Below, piece by piece: positions 1 to 7,509 of a DNA stretch of 32,617 bases; the stretch's first letter is position 1; every line of letters starts with the position of its first letter. The stretch is from CAYGZL01 sp964354345 (GTDB lineage: Bacteria > Chloroflexota > Anaerolineae > Anaerolineales > UBA4823): contig CAYGZL010000051.1 in the NCBI GenBank assembly GCA_964354345.1, positions 1 through 32,617 on the forward strand, given 5' to 3'. Under the pieces are notes generated by a model. The model was given only the letters and a program-made list of their open reading frames with translations, ran no database searches and was not told where the DNA came from. A program made the translations under genes and the position numbers.

Positions 1-1503
1 ATGAAATTCAGCCGCGGGAGGGCGACCGAGAATTTGGATTAACAGGCCAAACACGTCGATGGCTTCATCGGTATCCAAGAAACGACCCGCACGCGGCGCG
101 TAAACGCGCAAGCCTTGAGCCTCAAGCGCTGTTTTCATACGCTTGACTTGGTCCGTCATCTCGCCCTCATACTTCAAGCTGGGGAATAAGAAGGCGATCT
201 GGTTGGGATTTTCGACCCTCCCCTCATCTACCAGGCGTTTTACCAAAACAGCGATTTCAGCGCACACTGCTATCGGCTCAGCCGGAGTGCTGGCAACCAC
301 GGACGGTTGGGAATCGACACGGTGAGCTCGGATGTCTTTATCGACCACCCGATAGGCACCGCCCGAAGGCCTGGCCCAATTGGTTTGCTGGATGAAAGAA
401 GTGTAGAAATCCACAATCCGCTTGCGTGAACGGTAGTTCGTGTCTAGTGAAATGCGCCGCGGCATCTGCTCAAGATACCGTTGACAACGTCCTGGAAACT
501 CGACGAAATTTTCCACGGTTGCACCGCGGAAGCGGTACAATGCCTGATCGTCATCACCCACGACGCAGATATTTTTCGTTCCTCCCGCCAGCTTAAAAAA
601 GATGCGCTCCTGGATGGTATTGGTGTCCTGGTACTCATCGACGATGACGTGCTTGAAAACGCCTGCTGAACCGACAAATTGATCGAGCACGCGATAAGCC
701 TCTTGCTGAAGCAAGGCGAAGTCTGTCAAACGTAAGTTGTCATTCACTCGGAGAGAATCCTGGTAAGATGCATATAAGCGTAGAAGCAACCCTACCTGCT
801 GAGGAGTAATCCCAAAACGCTGATAATGCGCGGCCACTGCTGGGTCAGCAGCTTCTAGTAGCTGTAATGTGGTTACCGGATCAAGGCATTCTTCAGAGAA
901 GCGGTTAAAAATAGCGAGACAGTTGGTGACAGCCAAGTGTTTAGATTGTGATGGAATATCCCAAATAGCATTAATTGTGATATTGGCATCTTCGCTTAAC
1001 CCAGCCTGCTGGGTCACGTTCATCCAGTTACGGTTGCGGGAAAGGTGGAAGTATTGTCCTAACTCATCCAGCAATTGGGGTGGGCGGTTGTGGTGGCAAT
1101 CGGCGATGAAATGCCGGCGATCTGAGAGGATGCGCAGGCACAACGAATGGACGGTTCCTATGTACATCGGCGAAAGATCGTAAGGTTGGCCGTTCAGGTT
1201 AGTGACCAGACCGAGCAGGGTGCGCAGGCCTTCCTTGAGCTGGTGCGCCGCTTTCTCTGTGAAGGTCGATAGGTAGATTTCTTCAGGTTTAATATCATGA
1301 AAAACAATGAGGTTGAGTGCCCGCCACAGAAGCACGCGCGTCTTCCCCGACCCAGGGCCAGCAGTGAGATACAATGGACCGCCCGTATGTGTAATCGCCT
1401 CGCGCTGGGCCTCATTCGGCTTGAAGCGCGCCAGTTCCCACAACTTATCCAGGTTGAGCATCTTGCGAGTAAGCAGGTTGACTTGCTGTTGAAATTGAGT
1501 CAT
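1..1503 (-). CDS. UvrD/Rep-family DNA helicase, N-terminal 501 residues (cut by left edge)
   Basis: Superfamily 1A ATP-dependent 3'-5' DNA helicase. The frame is open from ATG at 1503 to the left edge with no stop, so the C-terminus lies outside the window. Visible motifs are Walker A AGPGSGKT (about residues 48-55), motif Ia STFTEKAA, Walker B VDEYQDTN (about 288-295), motif III GDDDQALYRFRGA and motif IV LDTNYRS. All look intact, so the enzyme is expected to be active. Its ATG overlaps the stop of the NurA-like gene by 4 bases (ATGA), which points to translational coupling and membership of the same operon. In such a cassette a UvrD helicase would plausibly unwind or feed DNA to the HerA/NurA pair; that role is inferred. 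UvrD-like proteins are also general repair enzymes, but the overlap argues for a dedicated one. Confidence 0.93.
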   Translation of the reverse strand, partial: MTQFQQQVNLLTRKMLNLDKLWELARFKPNEAQREAITHTGGPLYLTAGPGSGKTRVLLWRALNLIVFHDIKPEEIYLSTFTEKAAHQLKEGLRTLLGLVTNLNGQPYDLSPMYIGTVHSLCLRILSDRRHFIADCHHNRPPQLLDELGQYFHLSRNRNWMNVTQQAGLSEDANITINAIWDIPSQSKHLAVTNCLAIFNRFSEECLDPVTTLQLLEAADPAVAAHYQRFGITPQQVGLLLRLYASYQDSLRVNDNLRLTDFALLQQEAYRVLDQFVGSAGVFKHVIVDEYQDTNTIQERIFFKLAGGTKNICVVGDDDQALYRFRGATVENFVEFPGRCQRYLEQMPRRISLDTNYRSRKRIVDFYTSFIQQTNWARPSGGAYRVVDKDIRAHRVDSQPSVVASTPAEPIAVCAEIAVLVKRLVDEGRVENPNQIAFLFPSLKYEGEMTDQVKRMKTALEAQGLRVYAPRAGRFLDTDEAIDVFGLLIQILGRPPAAEFH

Positions 1504-2891
1504 GGCTGAAGGGCTTTCCTGGTAAGTAGGTCAAGTACACGCCCGCCTGGCTCGAAACTGATGGCGGTAAAACGGTGAGCCAATGCTATAGGAACAACCG
1601 CATTCTCATATAAGTCGCTTTCAAGGTAGGTTATCAATCGCAGAGCCTGAGAGAGTTGCAGATAATTCTCAAACTTAATCTTCTCTTTACTGAAATCGAG
1701 GTTCGGTAAATCCTTGGATGCATAAGGATATGGCAATGCAAAAACGAAAGTCCGACCGTTGGTTGTTTTATAAATAAAATCCTGGCCGTAATAGGTCTCA
1801 AATCCGAAGCCCTGGCTGGATGCTTCTCTACCAGACAAGATAAATTTGTAACGATACTCGTCATCAATTGCCAGCAAACGATTATTAGGTATATAACGGT
1901 CAATTAGATTGACATGATCAACCACCTGTCCAGTCTTTTGTAATCCGATCATCGCTAAAGGCATCTGTCCATGCTTAGCAAGTTTGCGATTGACTTCCTG
2001 TAAGAATATCATCACAGTGCGATGCATCCAGGCGGGAGAGCCATAAAAAGCCAGGGGGCCGTCAATAAAAAAGGCCATTCCGCTCAGCAGCAGGGGAGCA
2101 TTCTTGAAAAGATGATAGATGTAGTGGAAGGGGATGATATGCTCCAATACGATCATCAAACGCGAGATCGCGATTTGATTCGATTGGTAATCATTCACAT
2201 CCTCCCATATCCGTAAACAGTCAGTAGGATATACATCCGCGCCACAAAACGAGCAATTTTGTTGATCGGGTATATCCTGCACTTCGATGGGACCATTCCC
2301 ACAATCCGGACACTTGAAGATCTTCAGTATTCGGGGATTGCCCGTGTGTAATTCACCTGGCCGTAAAGATGCAAGGTGGAAAAGCGTAGACCGCAGGCTG
2401 GTCAATGGATCCTGTTCACTAAAGCGCGTCCTGTGGCCATAAAATTGATGGTCTACAAAGGCACGAAAGCTGTCGCGTACATTCGTTTTACCGCCCCAAC
2501 GGATATTGGCACTTGGCACCGAGAAAGTCAGTGCAGAGTTATCATCCTGTAACTCGGCGACTCTGAAAGGATCCACATATTTCCCCACTCGAAGATTGCC
2601 GTATTTATCCAGATCAATCAGGATCGCCCCAACTTTAATATAGCCGATTTTAGTGCTTGGGAGTTTGTCGTCGATACTCGATTCGTGGCTGCTTCCATCC
2701 ACGGCAACCACAAAAGACGGAAGCCTGTCATCTAAAAAAGGCGGCTCGCAGAAGCGGTCAGCCATTGACTGCACTTCTGCTTCTGAAGGTGGGGTCAGGT
2801 ATTCACATTCTCCTAAGAAACCTTGAATATCTGGATTGTGCAGAAATTCAGAATGAGCGGTTTTACTGGCGAATTCTCCCTCGTAAGGCAT
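1500..2891 (-). CDS. NurA-domain nuclease with internal zinc ribbon
   Basis: 463-residue protein that I assign to the NurA nuclease family. These RNase-H-like, Mn-dependent 5'-3' nucleases work with the HerA translocase in DNA end processing. What I see: an early acidic motif VVAVDGSS (Asp65), a second acidic motif FFIDGPL (Asp277), and a C-terminal ALAHRFTAIS segment (about 436-445) matching the conserved NurA tail. Between the first two lies a CPDC (194-197) ... CSFC (213-216) zinc ribbon, an insertion I do not associate with archaeal NurA. The start is supported by an AGGGAG Shine-Dalgarno 8 nt upstream that overlaps the HerA stop region. It lies directly downstream of the HerA gene (14 nt gap) and overlaps the helicase by 4 nt. 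The family call rests on motif reading and the HerA neighbour, not on a search. Confidence 0.8.
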   Translation of the reverse strand: MPYEGEFASKTAHSEFLHNPDIQGFLGECEYLTPPSEAEVQSMADRFCEPPFLDDRLPSFVVAVDGSSHESSIDDKLPSTKIGYIKVGAILIDLDKYGNLRVGKYVDPFRVAELQDDNSALTFSVPSANIRWGGKTNVRDSFRAFVDHQFYGHRTRFSEQDPLTSLRSTLFHLASLRPGELHTGNPRILKIFKCPDCGNGPIEVQDIPDQQNCSFCGADVYPTDCLRIWEDVNDYQSNQIAISRLMIVLEHIIPFHYIYHLFKNAPLLLSGMAFFIDGPLAFYGSPAWMHRTVMIFLQEVNRKLAKHGQMPLAMIGLQKTGQVVDHVNLIDRYIPNNRLLAIDDEYRYKFILSGREASSQGFGFETYYGQDFIYKTTNGRTFVFALPYPYASKDLPNLDFSKEKIKFENYLQLSQALRLITYLESDLYENAVVPIALAHRFTAISFEPGGRVLDLLTRKALQP

Positions 2892-2905
2892 GCCTTTTCT
2901 CCCTA

Positions 2906-4906
2906 CTATGAGCTTTCGTATTGCGCGGCGCGCTGCCGTTCTGTGTCTGGATCAAATTTATCAATTTGCACCGGAATGACAAACGGGCTTGAAAGCGTTT
3001 TAACTCGTGCAAAGCCCACATCCTGGGCACGGATCAGCGACTCGCTAAAATCTTCAAAATCGTAGAATTGCGCTAATTCCTTAATTTCGCGAGCGTTGTT
3101 TAAGTGCGTGATGAACCAATTCTCGGTATTCGCCAGGATGTTGGGGTGCATGGAGGAGACTTCTTGTGTGGCATAAACCAAAGATAAGCGATATTTGGCA
3201 CCCTCTTTCGCCAGGCGGGGCCATGTTTCAGTAAGATCCATCCCCTTGCCGATTAAGTTATGAGCCTCCTCAATGTACACCACAATATTGGGCGGAGTTT
3301 TCCCCTCCACGAAAAAGTTCATCGAATTTTGAAAAATCTTGGCGGCTATCTGGGTGCTTACTTTGTCACGAATTCGGGCATCACCTACCGATAGGTCAAG
3401 GATAACGATTTTACCGTCTATCAAATGGCCATATATTTCATCGGCGACCTCGGCGGTTCGTCTTGGGGAATGGTACTTGACCGCGTCTGCCAGTATACGG
3501 TGGCCAGAGATGAATCCGGTTGCCCCACGTTTCTGGGCCATCATATCCAAAAGGGTTTGAAGGGTGTCATCTACCCAGGGTTTACCTTGTGTTGAACTCG
3601 GCAGTGGGTTGTCCAGGTTAGCTTCGCGAGCGGCAAAGAACCAGGCGCGTGCTTGATCTAATGTTAGGCCACGGCAAGGATCTGGTAAAGGCTGTACCGC
3701 TTTTGCATTAACCAAGCTGAGGACATTTGCGTTGGCGCTAAAGAAAACACGGTGATTTTGTGGAGGTGAGAAGCCAGCCACAAGAAGCAAGGTTTTATAA
3801 GCTGCAACGCGTACTTGCCAACGTTTATAGTCGCTAACTTCACGTTGATCTGGTTGGTCGAGTGACAAGTTTACAAACGCGCGCACATAATCTGTTGTAA
3901 CCCGATTTGCCGATTCTAGTTCGCGTTGGATAATTCCAAAACCTTCACTTAGTTGCTCGTAAAAGTTGGTGCGTAATTCCAGAAAGCCAGGTGTTTCCAA
4001 CATTCGATAACGCACTGTGCTAGCAGGAAAAATATCGGCAAGGGCGCCTCTGTCTTGTTGGTTGGCGTTAGCATATTCGCCATTTACATCATAGATGATT
4101 TGCCCGATTTTGGATTTGCTCTCATCGGCCACCCTTTTGACCACTGACACCATCTGTTTGATCATGTTGGATTTTCCAGTGCGGGTCATACCGAGAACTG
4201 CCGTGCGGCGCGCAAGGAAATCGGATGGTTGAACAAACACGTTGACTTTCTTTGCACGAACATCGCGCCGGTGTAAGCGATCTGTAGATGTATATCGTAC
4301 TGTCCCAATCTGGAAAGGAGCAATCTCGCTCTTGAGACCAAGTTGTTCTGCCGTCTCTTTTGCATTCTGTTTGCGAATTGGATCAACATAATTCACAATA
4401 GTGCTCAAAGCTTCAGCATGGGGACGATAAACATTCAAACGAGCTGCGGTTGCAAACGATTCAAGGTCACTACCGAGCCACAGTACTCCATGATCCATAA
4501 AAAATGTGCCCAGAACTCGACACTTCAATCCTCCAAATTGAAGTTCGTTCTGCGTAATGTCGTCAATTTTTCGATCCGCACTTTCGAAGATACCTTTTTG
4601 ATCTTTAAAGAAATCAATCTTCGTCCGTACCAGATCATCATCTTGAGGCAGCTTTGCTGAACCTATCACCCGCAAAAGAATTATTTCCCGGTCTTCCTCT
4701 GGCGTGTTTGCCATATCTGCCGGATTAAAGGAAGCAGCGACAAGAAAGCAGTTATGAGGGATTCCAAGCGCCTGCGATTTCCAGAGATCGTTGGTCATCA
4801 CCAAGGCGTACTCATAATCAATGAAATAGGTCCATCCAATAAAGTTGTTCGTTTGGATCAGCTTGGGTAGGAGATCCATGCGGAGAATCTGGTTGATATT
4901 TTGCAT
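2906..4906 (-). CDS. HerA-like hexameric ATPase/DNA translocase
   Basis: 666-residue protein of the HerA/FtsK P-loop group. The N-terminal ~220 residues are consistent with a HerA-type beta-barrel region and ordering domain. Then come Walker A GMTRTGKS (239-246), a motif like YDVNGEY (272-278), Walker B with double glutamate IVVYIEEAH (541-549), and the sensor YATQ (578-581) typical of the HerA/VirB4 class. It is expected to form a ring that pumps DNA and activates the NurA nuclease. A perfect AGGAGGT ribosome binding site 7 nt before the ATG fixes the start and predicts strong translation. It is 30 nt downstream of the methyltransferase. The alternative is a VirB4/TraC conjugation ATPase, which is unlikely because the NurA partner is adjacent and no transfer genes are present. 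Confidence 0.9.
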   Translation of the reverse strand: MQNINQILRMDLLPKLIQTNNFIGWTYFIDYEYALVMTNDLWKSQALGIPHNCFLVAASFNPADMANTPEEDREIILLRVIGSAKLPQDDDLVRTKIDFFKDQKGIFESADRKIDDITQNELQFGGLKCRVLGTFFMDHGVLWLGSDLESFATAARLNVYRPHAEALSTIVNYVDPIRKQNAKETAEQLGLKSEIAPFQIGTVRYTSTDRLHRRDVRAKKVNVFVQPSDFLARRTAVLGMTRTGKSNMIKQMVSVVKRVADESKSKIGQIIYDVNGEYANANQQDRGALADIFPASTVRYRMLETPGFLELRTNFYEQLSEGFGIIQRELESANRVTTDYVRAFVNLSLDQPDQREVSDYKRWQVRVAAYKTLLLVAGFSPPQNHRVFFSANANVLSLVNAKAVQPLPDPCRGLTLDQARAWFFAAREANLDNPLPSSTQGKPWVDDTLQTLLDMMAQKRGATGFISGHRILADAVKYHSPRRTAEVADEIYGHLIDGKIVILDLSVGDARIRDKVSTQIAAKIFQNSMNFFVEGKTPPNIVVYIEEAHNLIGKGMDLTETWPRLAKEGAKYRLSLVYATQEVSSMHPNILANTENWFITHLNNAREIKELAQFYDFEDFSESLIRAQDVGFARVKTLSSPFVIPVQIDKFDPDTERQRAAQYESS

Positions 4907-4918
4907 GAATTTACCTCC

Positions 4919-4939
4919 TGAGGGAGATCAAGTCCCTCA
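4919..4939 (-). other. Short hairpin between methyltransferase and HerA genes
   Basis: TGAGGGA (4919-4925) and TCCCTCA (4933-4939) form a perfect 7-bp stem with a 7-nt loop containing GATC (4926-4929). On the transcribed minus strand it spans the methyltransferase stop codon and abuts the HerA Shine-Dalgarno. There is no following T-run, so it is not a classical terminator. It may modulate HerA translation or mRNA processing, but this is inference. Confidence 0.45.
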
Positions 4940-5851
4940 AAACGCCGTTGTCTCACCAACGGATTGCTCTGGTAGTAATTCCAAGTTGGAAAGTACAATT
5001 TCTCTGGCTTTTTTTCGTTCTGATAGTATTGATAAACTATAGAATATTTCTACATGATCGTGTCTGGCACCATTGGTTCTTTTTTTGAGAGCATCTCCGT
5101 ATAAAGCAAATACTTGATCAGCGGAGTCGTAACTTAATAACCATTTATCTTGTAAGATCAACAAAAAATCTCGCAATCGGATATGGTCATCTAGTTCAAA
5201 GTAGTAACGGTAAAGACTTTCTGCCTGCTCGAAAAAAGGTGGATCGAAGTAAAAGAAAATGTTCTCCGTTGGTAGTTCCTCTAGCTTCTGCTTTTCTCGA
5301 AGCCGTTTTATGCCATCTATCCAAGAGAGACACCAGACACCGTGAATTCGATCTTTGAAAGCGGCAACCTGTTTCACTCGTTCTACTAGATGATCCCGTG
5401 TAAATCGGCAGTCAATTTTGTATTTGGATTTTTGTTCTTTTCCACCGATAGGCCCAACTTTCTTCTCCAATATACCTGAAAAACTCGTTCGATTAAGGTA
5501 AAAACAAGCCCAGGCTTGATCCCTTGTGGTAGTAGGGTTACTTGCTTTAATCCCTTTCCAAAGGTCAAGCGTCACCTCTGTTGACAGAATTTTCTGGATT
5601 AACCAATCTGTATCAAAAAAAACTGTTTCCCAAAAGCTTGTTACCCAGGGGTCTTTATCAATCAGAATTACTTTATCCACGATATTGTCATGGAGTAATT
5701 GTAAGGCAACACTGCCTCCACCAACAAAAGGTTCCACATACAGATAAGGCCGCAGGCTGTTTAAATCTAAGGCTTGCTGGACATACTTGGCCAAATGTCG
5801 TTTTGAGCCTGGATAACGTAGAGGGCTGAGGTAATTCAAAGGAGAGGCCAT
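4937..5851 (-). CDS. D12-class (Dam-like) adenine-specific DNA methyltransferase
   Basis: 304-residue N6-adenine DNA methyltransferase of the D12/Dam type, transferring methyl from S-adenosylmethionine to adenine in DNA. Visible motifs are motif X LRYPGSK (11-17), the SAM-binding motif I VEPFVGGGSVAL (39-50), and catalytic motif IV FDPPF (202-206; Dam enzymes more often have DPPY). A WLLSYD segment (about 237-242) and a C-terminal REIVLSNLEL complete the fold. Length is typical for the family. The ATG at 5851 sits close to the motif X start, as in homologues, but the nearest purine-rich sequence is weak and far away. It is first in a probable operon with HerA, NurA and UvrD, so it likely marks self DNA. 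The target sequence cannot be read from the protein; GATC is possible but unproven. Confidence 0.92.
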   Translation of the reverse strand: MASPLNYLSPLRYPGSKRHLAKYVQQALDLNSLRPYLYVEPFVGGGSVALQLLHDNIVDKVILIDKDPWVTSFWETVFFDTDWLIQKILSTEVTLDLWKGIKASNPTTTRDQAWACFYLNRTSFSGILEKKVGPIGGKEQKSKYKIDCRFTRDHLVERVKQVAAFKDRIHGVWCLSWIDGIKRLREKQKLEELPTENIFFYFDPPFFEQAESLYRYYFELDDHIRLRDFLLILQDKWLLSYDSADQVFALYGDALKKRTNGARHDHVEIFYSLSILSERKKAREIVLSNLELLPEQSVGETTAF

Positions 5852-6244
5852 TTACTAAAGTGTGTGATCCTCTTTTCCAAAGGGTTATCCCCTCTTGCTT
5901 GAATATAGCAGACATTAACAAGTATTGTCAAACGATTGGGGTCTTGTATTTGCTTCAGGGCTCCAAGGTTACCTAGAACGGCACGGATAATTTCAATTTC
6001 TGAGAAAAGATCATCCGCCAACCATTCTATACAGTAAGCAATACTCTCACATACTGTAACTAGGACTAACATGCACATGACTTTGTCCCACCTGATCAAT
6101 TATTAAGTGCCTAGAAAAGTATAACATCAAATCCACTGCCCCCAACAGCATCCAGACGTTTTCATCGGGCAGGTCGCTGAGATGTGTAGTCAACCGGAGC
6201 TGTGAAATGCTTAATACAGATGATGGTGTTGTAAACATCCCCAT
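5836..6244 (-). pseudogene. Possible small frameshifted gene upstream of the methyltransferase
   Basis: Two minus-strand open frames overlap. The first (6244 to 6047, ATG start, 65 codons) contains DLPDENVWMLLGAVDLMLYF. The second (about 6099 to 5836, 87 codons from a TTG) contains ADDLFSEIEIIRAVLG and LTILVNVCYIQARGDNP. Both read like real globular protein rather than random translation, and a single +1 shift in the 6047-6099 overlap would join them into one ~145-residue protein. I do not recognise the family. The second frame overlaps the methyltransferase start by 16 nt, and the methyltransferase promoter lies inside it, which argues either for decay or for an internal promoter. No convincing ribosome binding site precedes 6244. 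A sequencing or assembly error is an alternative. Confidence 0.35.
5902..5931 (-). promoter_or_regulatory. Near-consensus sigma-70-type promoter for the methyltransferase operon
   Basis: On the minus strand a perfect -35 TTGACA (5926-5931) is followed after 18 nt by TATATT (5902-5907), one mismatch from the -10 consensus. Transcription would begin near 5895, about 45 nt before the methyltransferase ATG. The leader contains a GATC at 5866-5869. This is the clearest promoter in the window. Confidence 0.65.
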
Positions 6245-6400
6245 TTAGTTAAAAAGCATAGGTAGTTATGCACCGCCTCGCGTCCTGCTCCCGAAGAAGC
6301 CAGAGGGTATATCGAAAAGTAGGGTTCAGTCAGAAACACTTATTAAGCAATTTGTATTTTCTAAATTATTATAATCCACCTTATCCAAAATAATTTCCTC
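6245..6400. other. AT-rich intergenic segment at the composition boundary
   Basis: No gene, tRNA or clear terminator is visible. The segment becomes strongly AT-rich near 6,340-6,395 and then gives way abruptly to GC-rich coding sequence. It marks the transition between the AT-richer methyltransferase/HerA/NurA/UvrD cassette and the metabolic genes. No flanking direct repeats are evident inside the window. Confidence 0.4.
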
Positions 6401-7417
6401 TCACTTCCACCTCCTCACCGCCTCCACCAGCGCCCGCACCGTCTCATCTGTCAGATCCTCCGGGCCAGCGTCGGCGACTTCGATCTGATTAAAGAGCTCA
6501 AGCGGGCCGGCGGCGGCGAGCATCGCGTCGACATGAGCGGCGATCTCGGACGGGCTGCCCTGCAGGTCGGCCAGGTCAATCCAGGCACTGAGCAGGGTGG
6601 CCGGGTAGGCGAGGCGCGTCAGGCGCAGGTCGCTGCCCGGACCGACATCTAACGAGTCGGGCTGCAGGGCCTGGTAGACCTCAGCGTAGGGGTGGAAGCG
6701 AGCGCAGTGGTGCAGGTTGAAGGGACCGGTGTACTGCCGGCGCAGCCACAGGTCCACCGGCAGCACGACGCGCTGGTAAAGGGCCGGTGAGAGCATGCCG
6801 ACCGGGCAGTTGCCCAAACCGTAACCCGCCAGGCGGTTGGCGCCAGGCGCTTTGCGTTCGAGGCGCAGGTTAAGGTAGTCATGCACCAACACGACGACTT
6901 CCGCCATGCGGTAGAGCACCTGCTGGGCCAGCTCGGGTTCAGCGGCGCAGGCGTAGAGTATCTCCGAGCCGAAGACCGAGACGGCGTTGTTCAACGGGCC
7001 GCCGTAGTTGACGCCGCTCTCACAGGCGCCGTAGCGCTCCCAGAGCAGGCCAGCGTCGACCAGGGTCTGGCGCATCACCGGCGAGGCATCCAGGTCGGGC
7101 ACGACCAGGCGCGGCATGCGCTGGCGAGGCTCGGGCAGGGGGAGGGCGGCGGGGGCGTGATCGGGGGCGTAGTGAATCTCACAGCCCCACAAGGCGGACA
7201 TGAAGCGGTGACCGTACTGGTCGCCGGCCAATGGACGCGGCGGGGGATCGGCTTCACCCAGGCCCAGGTCGCCGTAGCGCTCGTAGAGCAGGCGATTCTG
7301 CAGGCGGGCGCGCTCGGTGCGGGCGAGCGGATCGAGCCAGAACGATTGGCTGAAGTCCATGCCATAGTGGTGGTGCCACCAGGCGGCGGAAAATTCGAGG
7401 TACAGGTTGGGGGACAT
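6401..7417 (-). CDS. UroD/MtaA-superfamily protein (H-x-C type)
   Basis: 338-residue protein of the uroporphyrinogen decarboxylase fold (UroD/MtaA/CmuA superfamily, TIM barrel). The C-terminal half shows NLHHCARFHPY (His236, His237, Cys238), in the place where methyltransferase-type members have a zinc-binding H-x-C, followed by LDVGPGSDLRL as in the family. The true haem-pathway UroD signature is not seen, so methyl or one-carbon transfer, or an unknown reaction on a glycoside-derived substrate, is more likely than haem synthesis. An AGGAG 5-6 nt before ATG 7417 sets the start; a GTG two codons upstream (7423) overlaps that site and is rejected. It is transcribed divergently from the GH116 gene, with 92 nt between them. 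It is the only one of the four UroD-like proteins here that keeps the cysteine. Confidence 0.75.
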   Translation of the reverse strand: MSPNLYLEFSAAWWHHHYGMDFSQSFWLDPLARTERARLQNRLLYERYGDLGLGEADPPPRPLAGDQYGHRFMSALWGCEIHYAPDHAPAALPLPEPRQRMPRLVVPDLDASPVMRQTLVDAGLLWERYGACESGVNYGGPLNNAVSVFGSEILYACAAEPELAQQVLYRMAEVVVLVHDYLNLRLERKAPGANRLAGYGLGNCPVGMLSPALYQRVVLPVDLWLRRQYTGPFNLHHCARFHPYAEVYQALQPDSLDVGPGSDLRLTRLAYPATLLSAWIDLADLQGSPSEIAAHVDAMLAAAGPLELFNQIEVADAGPEDLTDETVRALVEAVRRWK

Positions 7418-7442
7418 GGGCACTCCTGAGGCTGACGATGGT

Positions 7443-7450
7443 ATTATAAT
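7443..7450. promoter_or_regulatory. Palindromic shared -10 element between divergent genes
   Basis: ATTATAAT is its own reverse complement, so a consensus TATAAT is read on both strands (7445-7450 plus, 7443-7448 minus). It lies in the 92-nt gap between the UroD-like gene and the GH116 gene, 59 nt from the plus start and 25 nt from the minus start. No good -35 hexamer is visible for either direction, so the call is tentative. Confidence 0.4.
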
Positions 7451-7509
7451 CTTGAAAATTTATTTATCATCCTTCTCCATGTGCAGAATGTAAGAATTAA
7501 AAAGAGAAA

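Noticed and set aside
2906..4906. HerA-like ATPase as part of a conjugation system
   Set aside because: No relaxase, coupling protein or pilus genes are present, and NurA and methyltransferase neighbours fit the HerA assignment.
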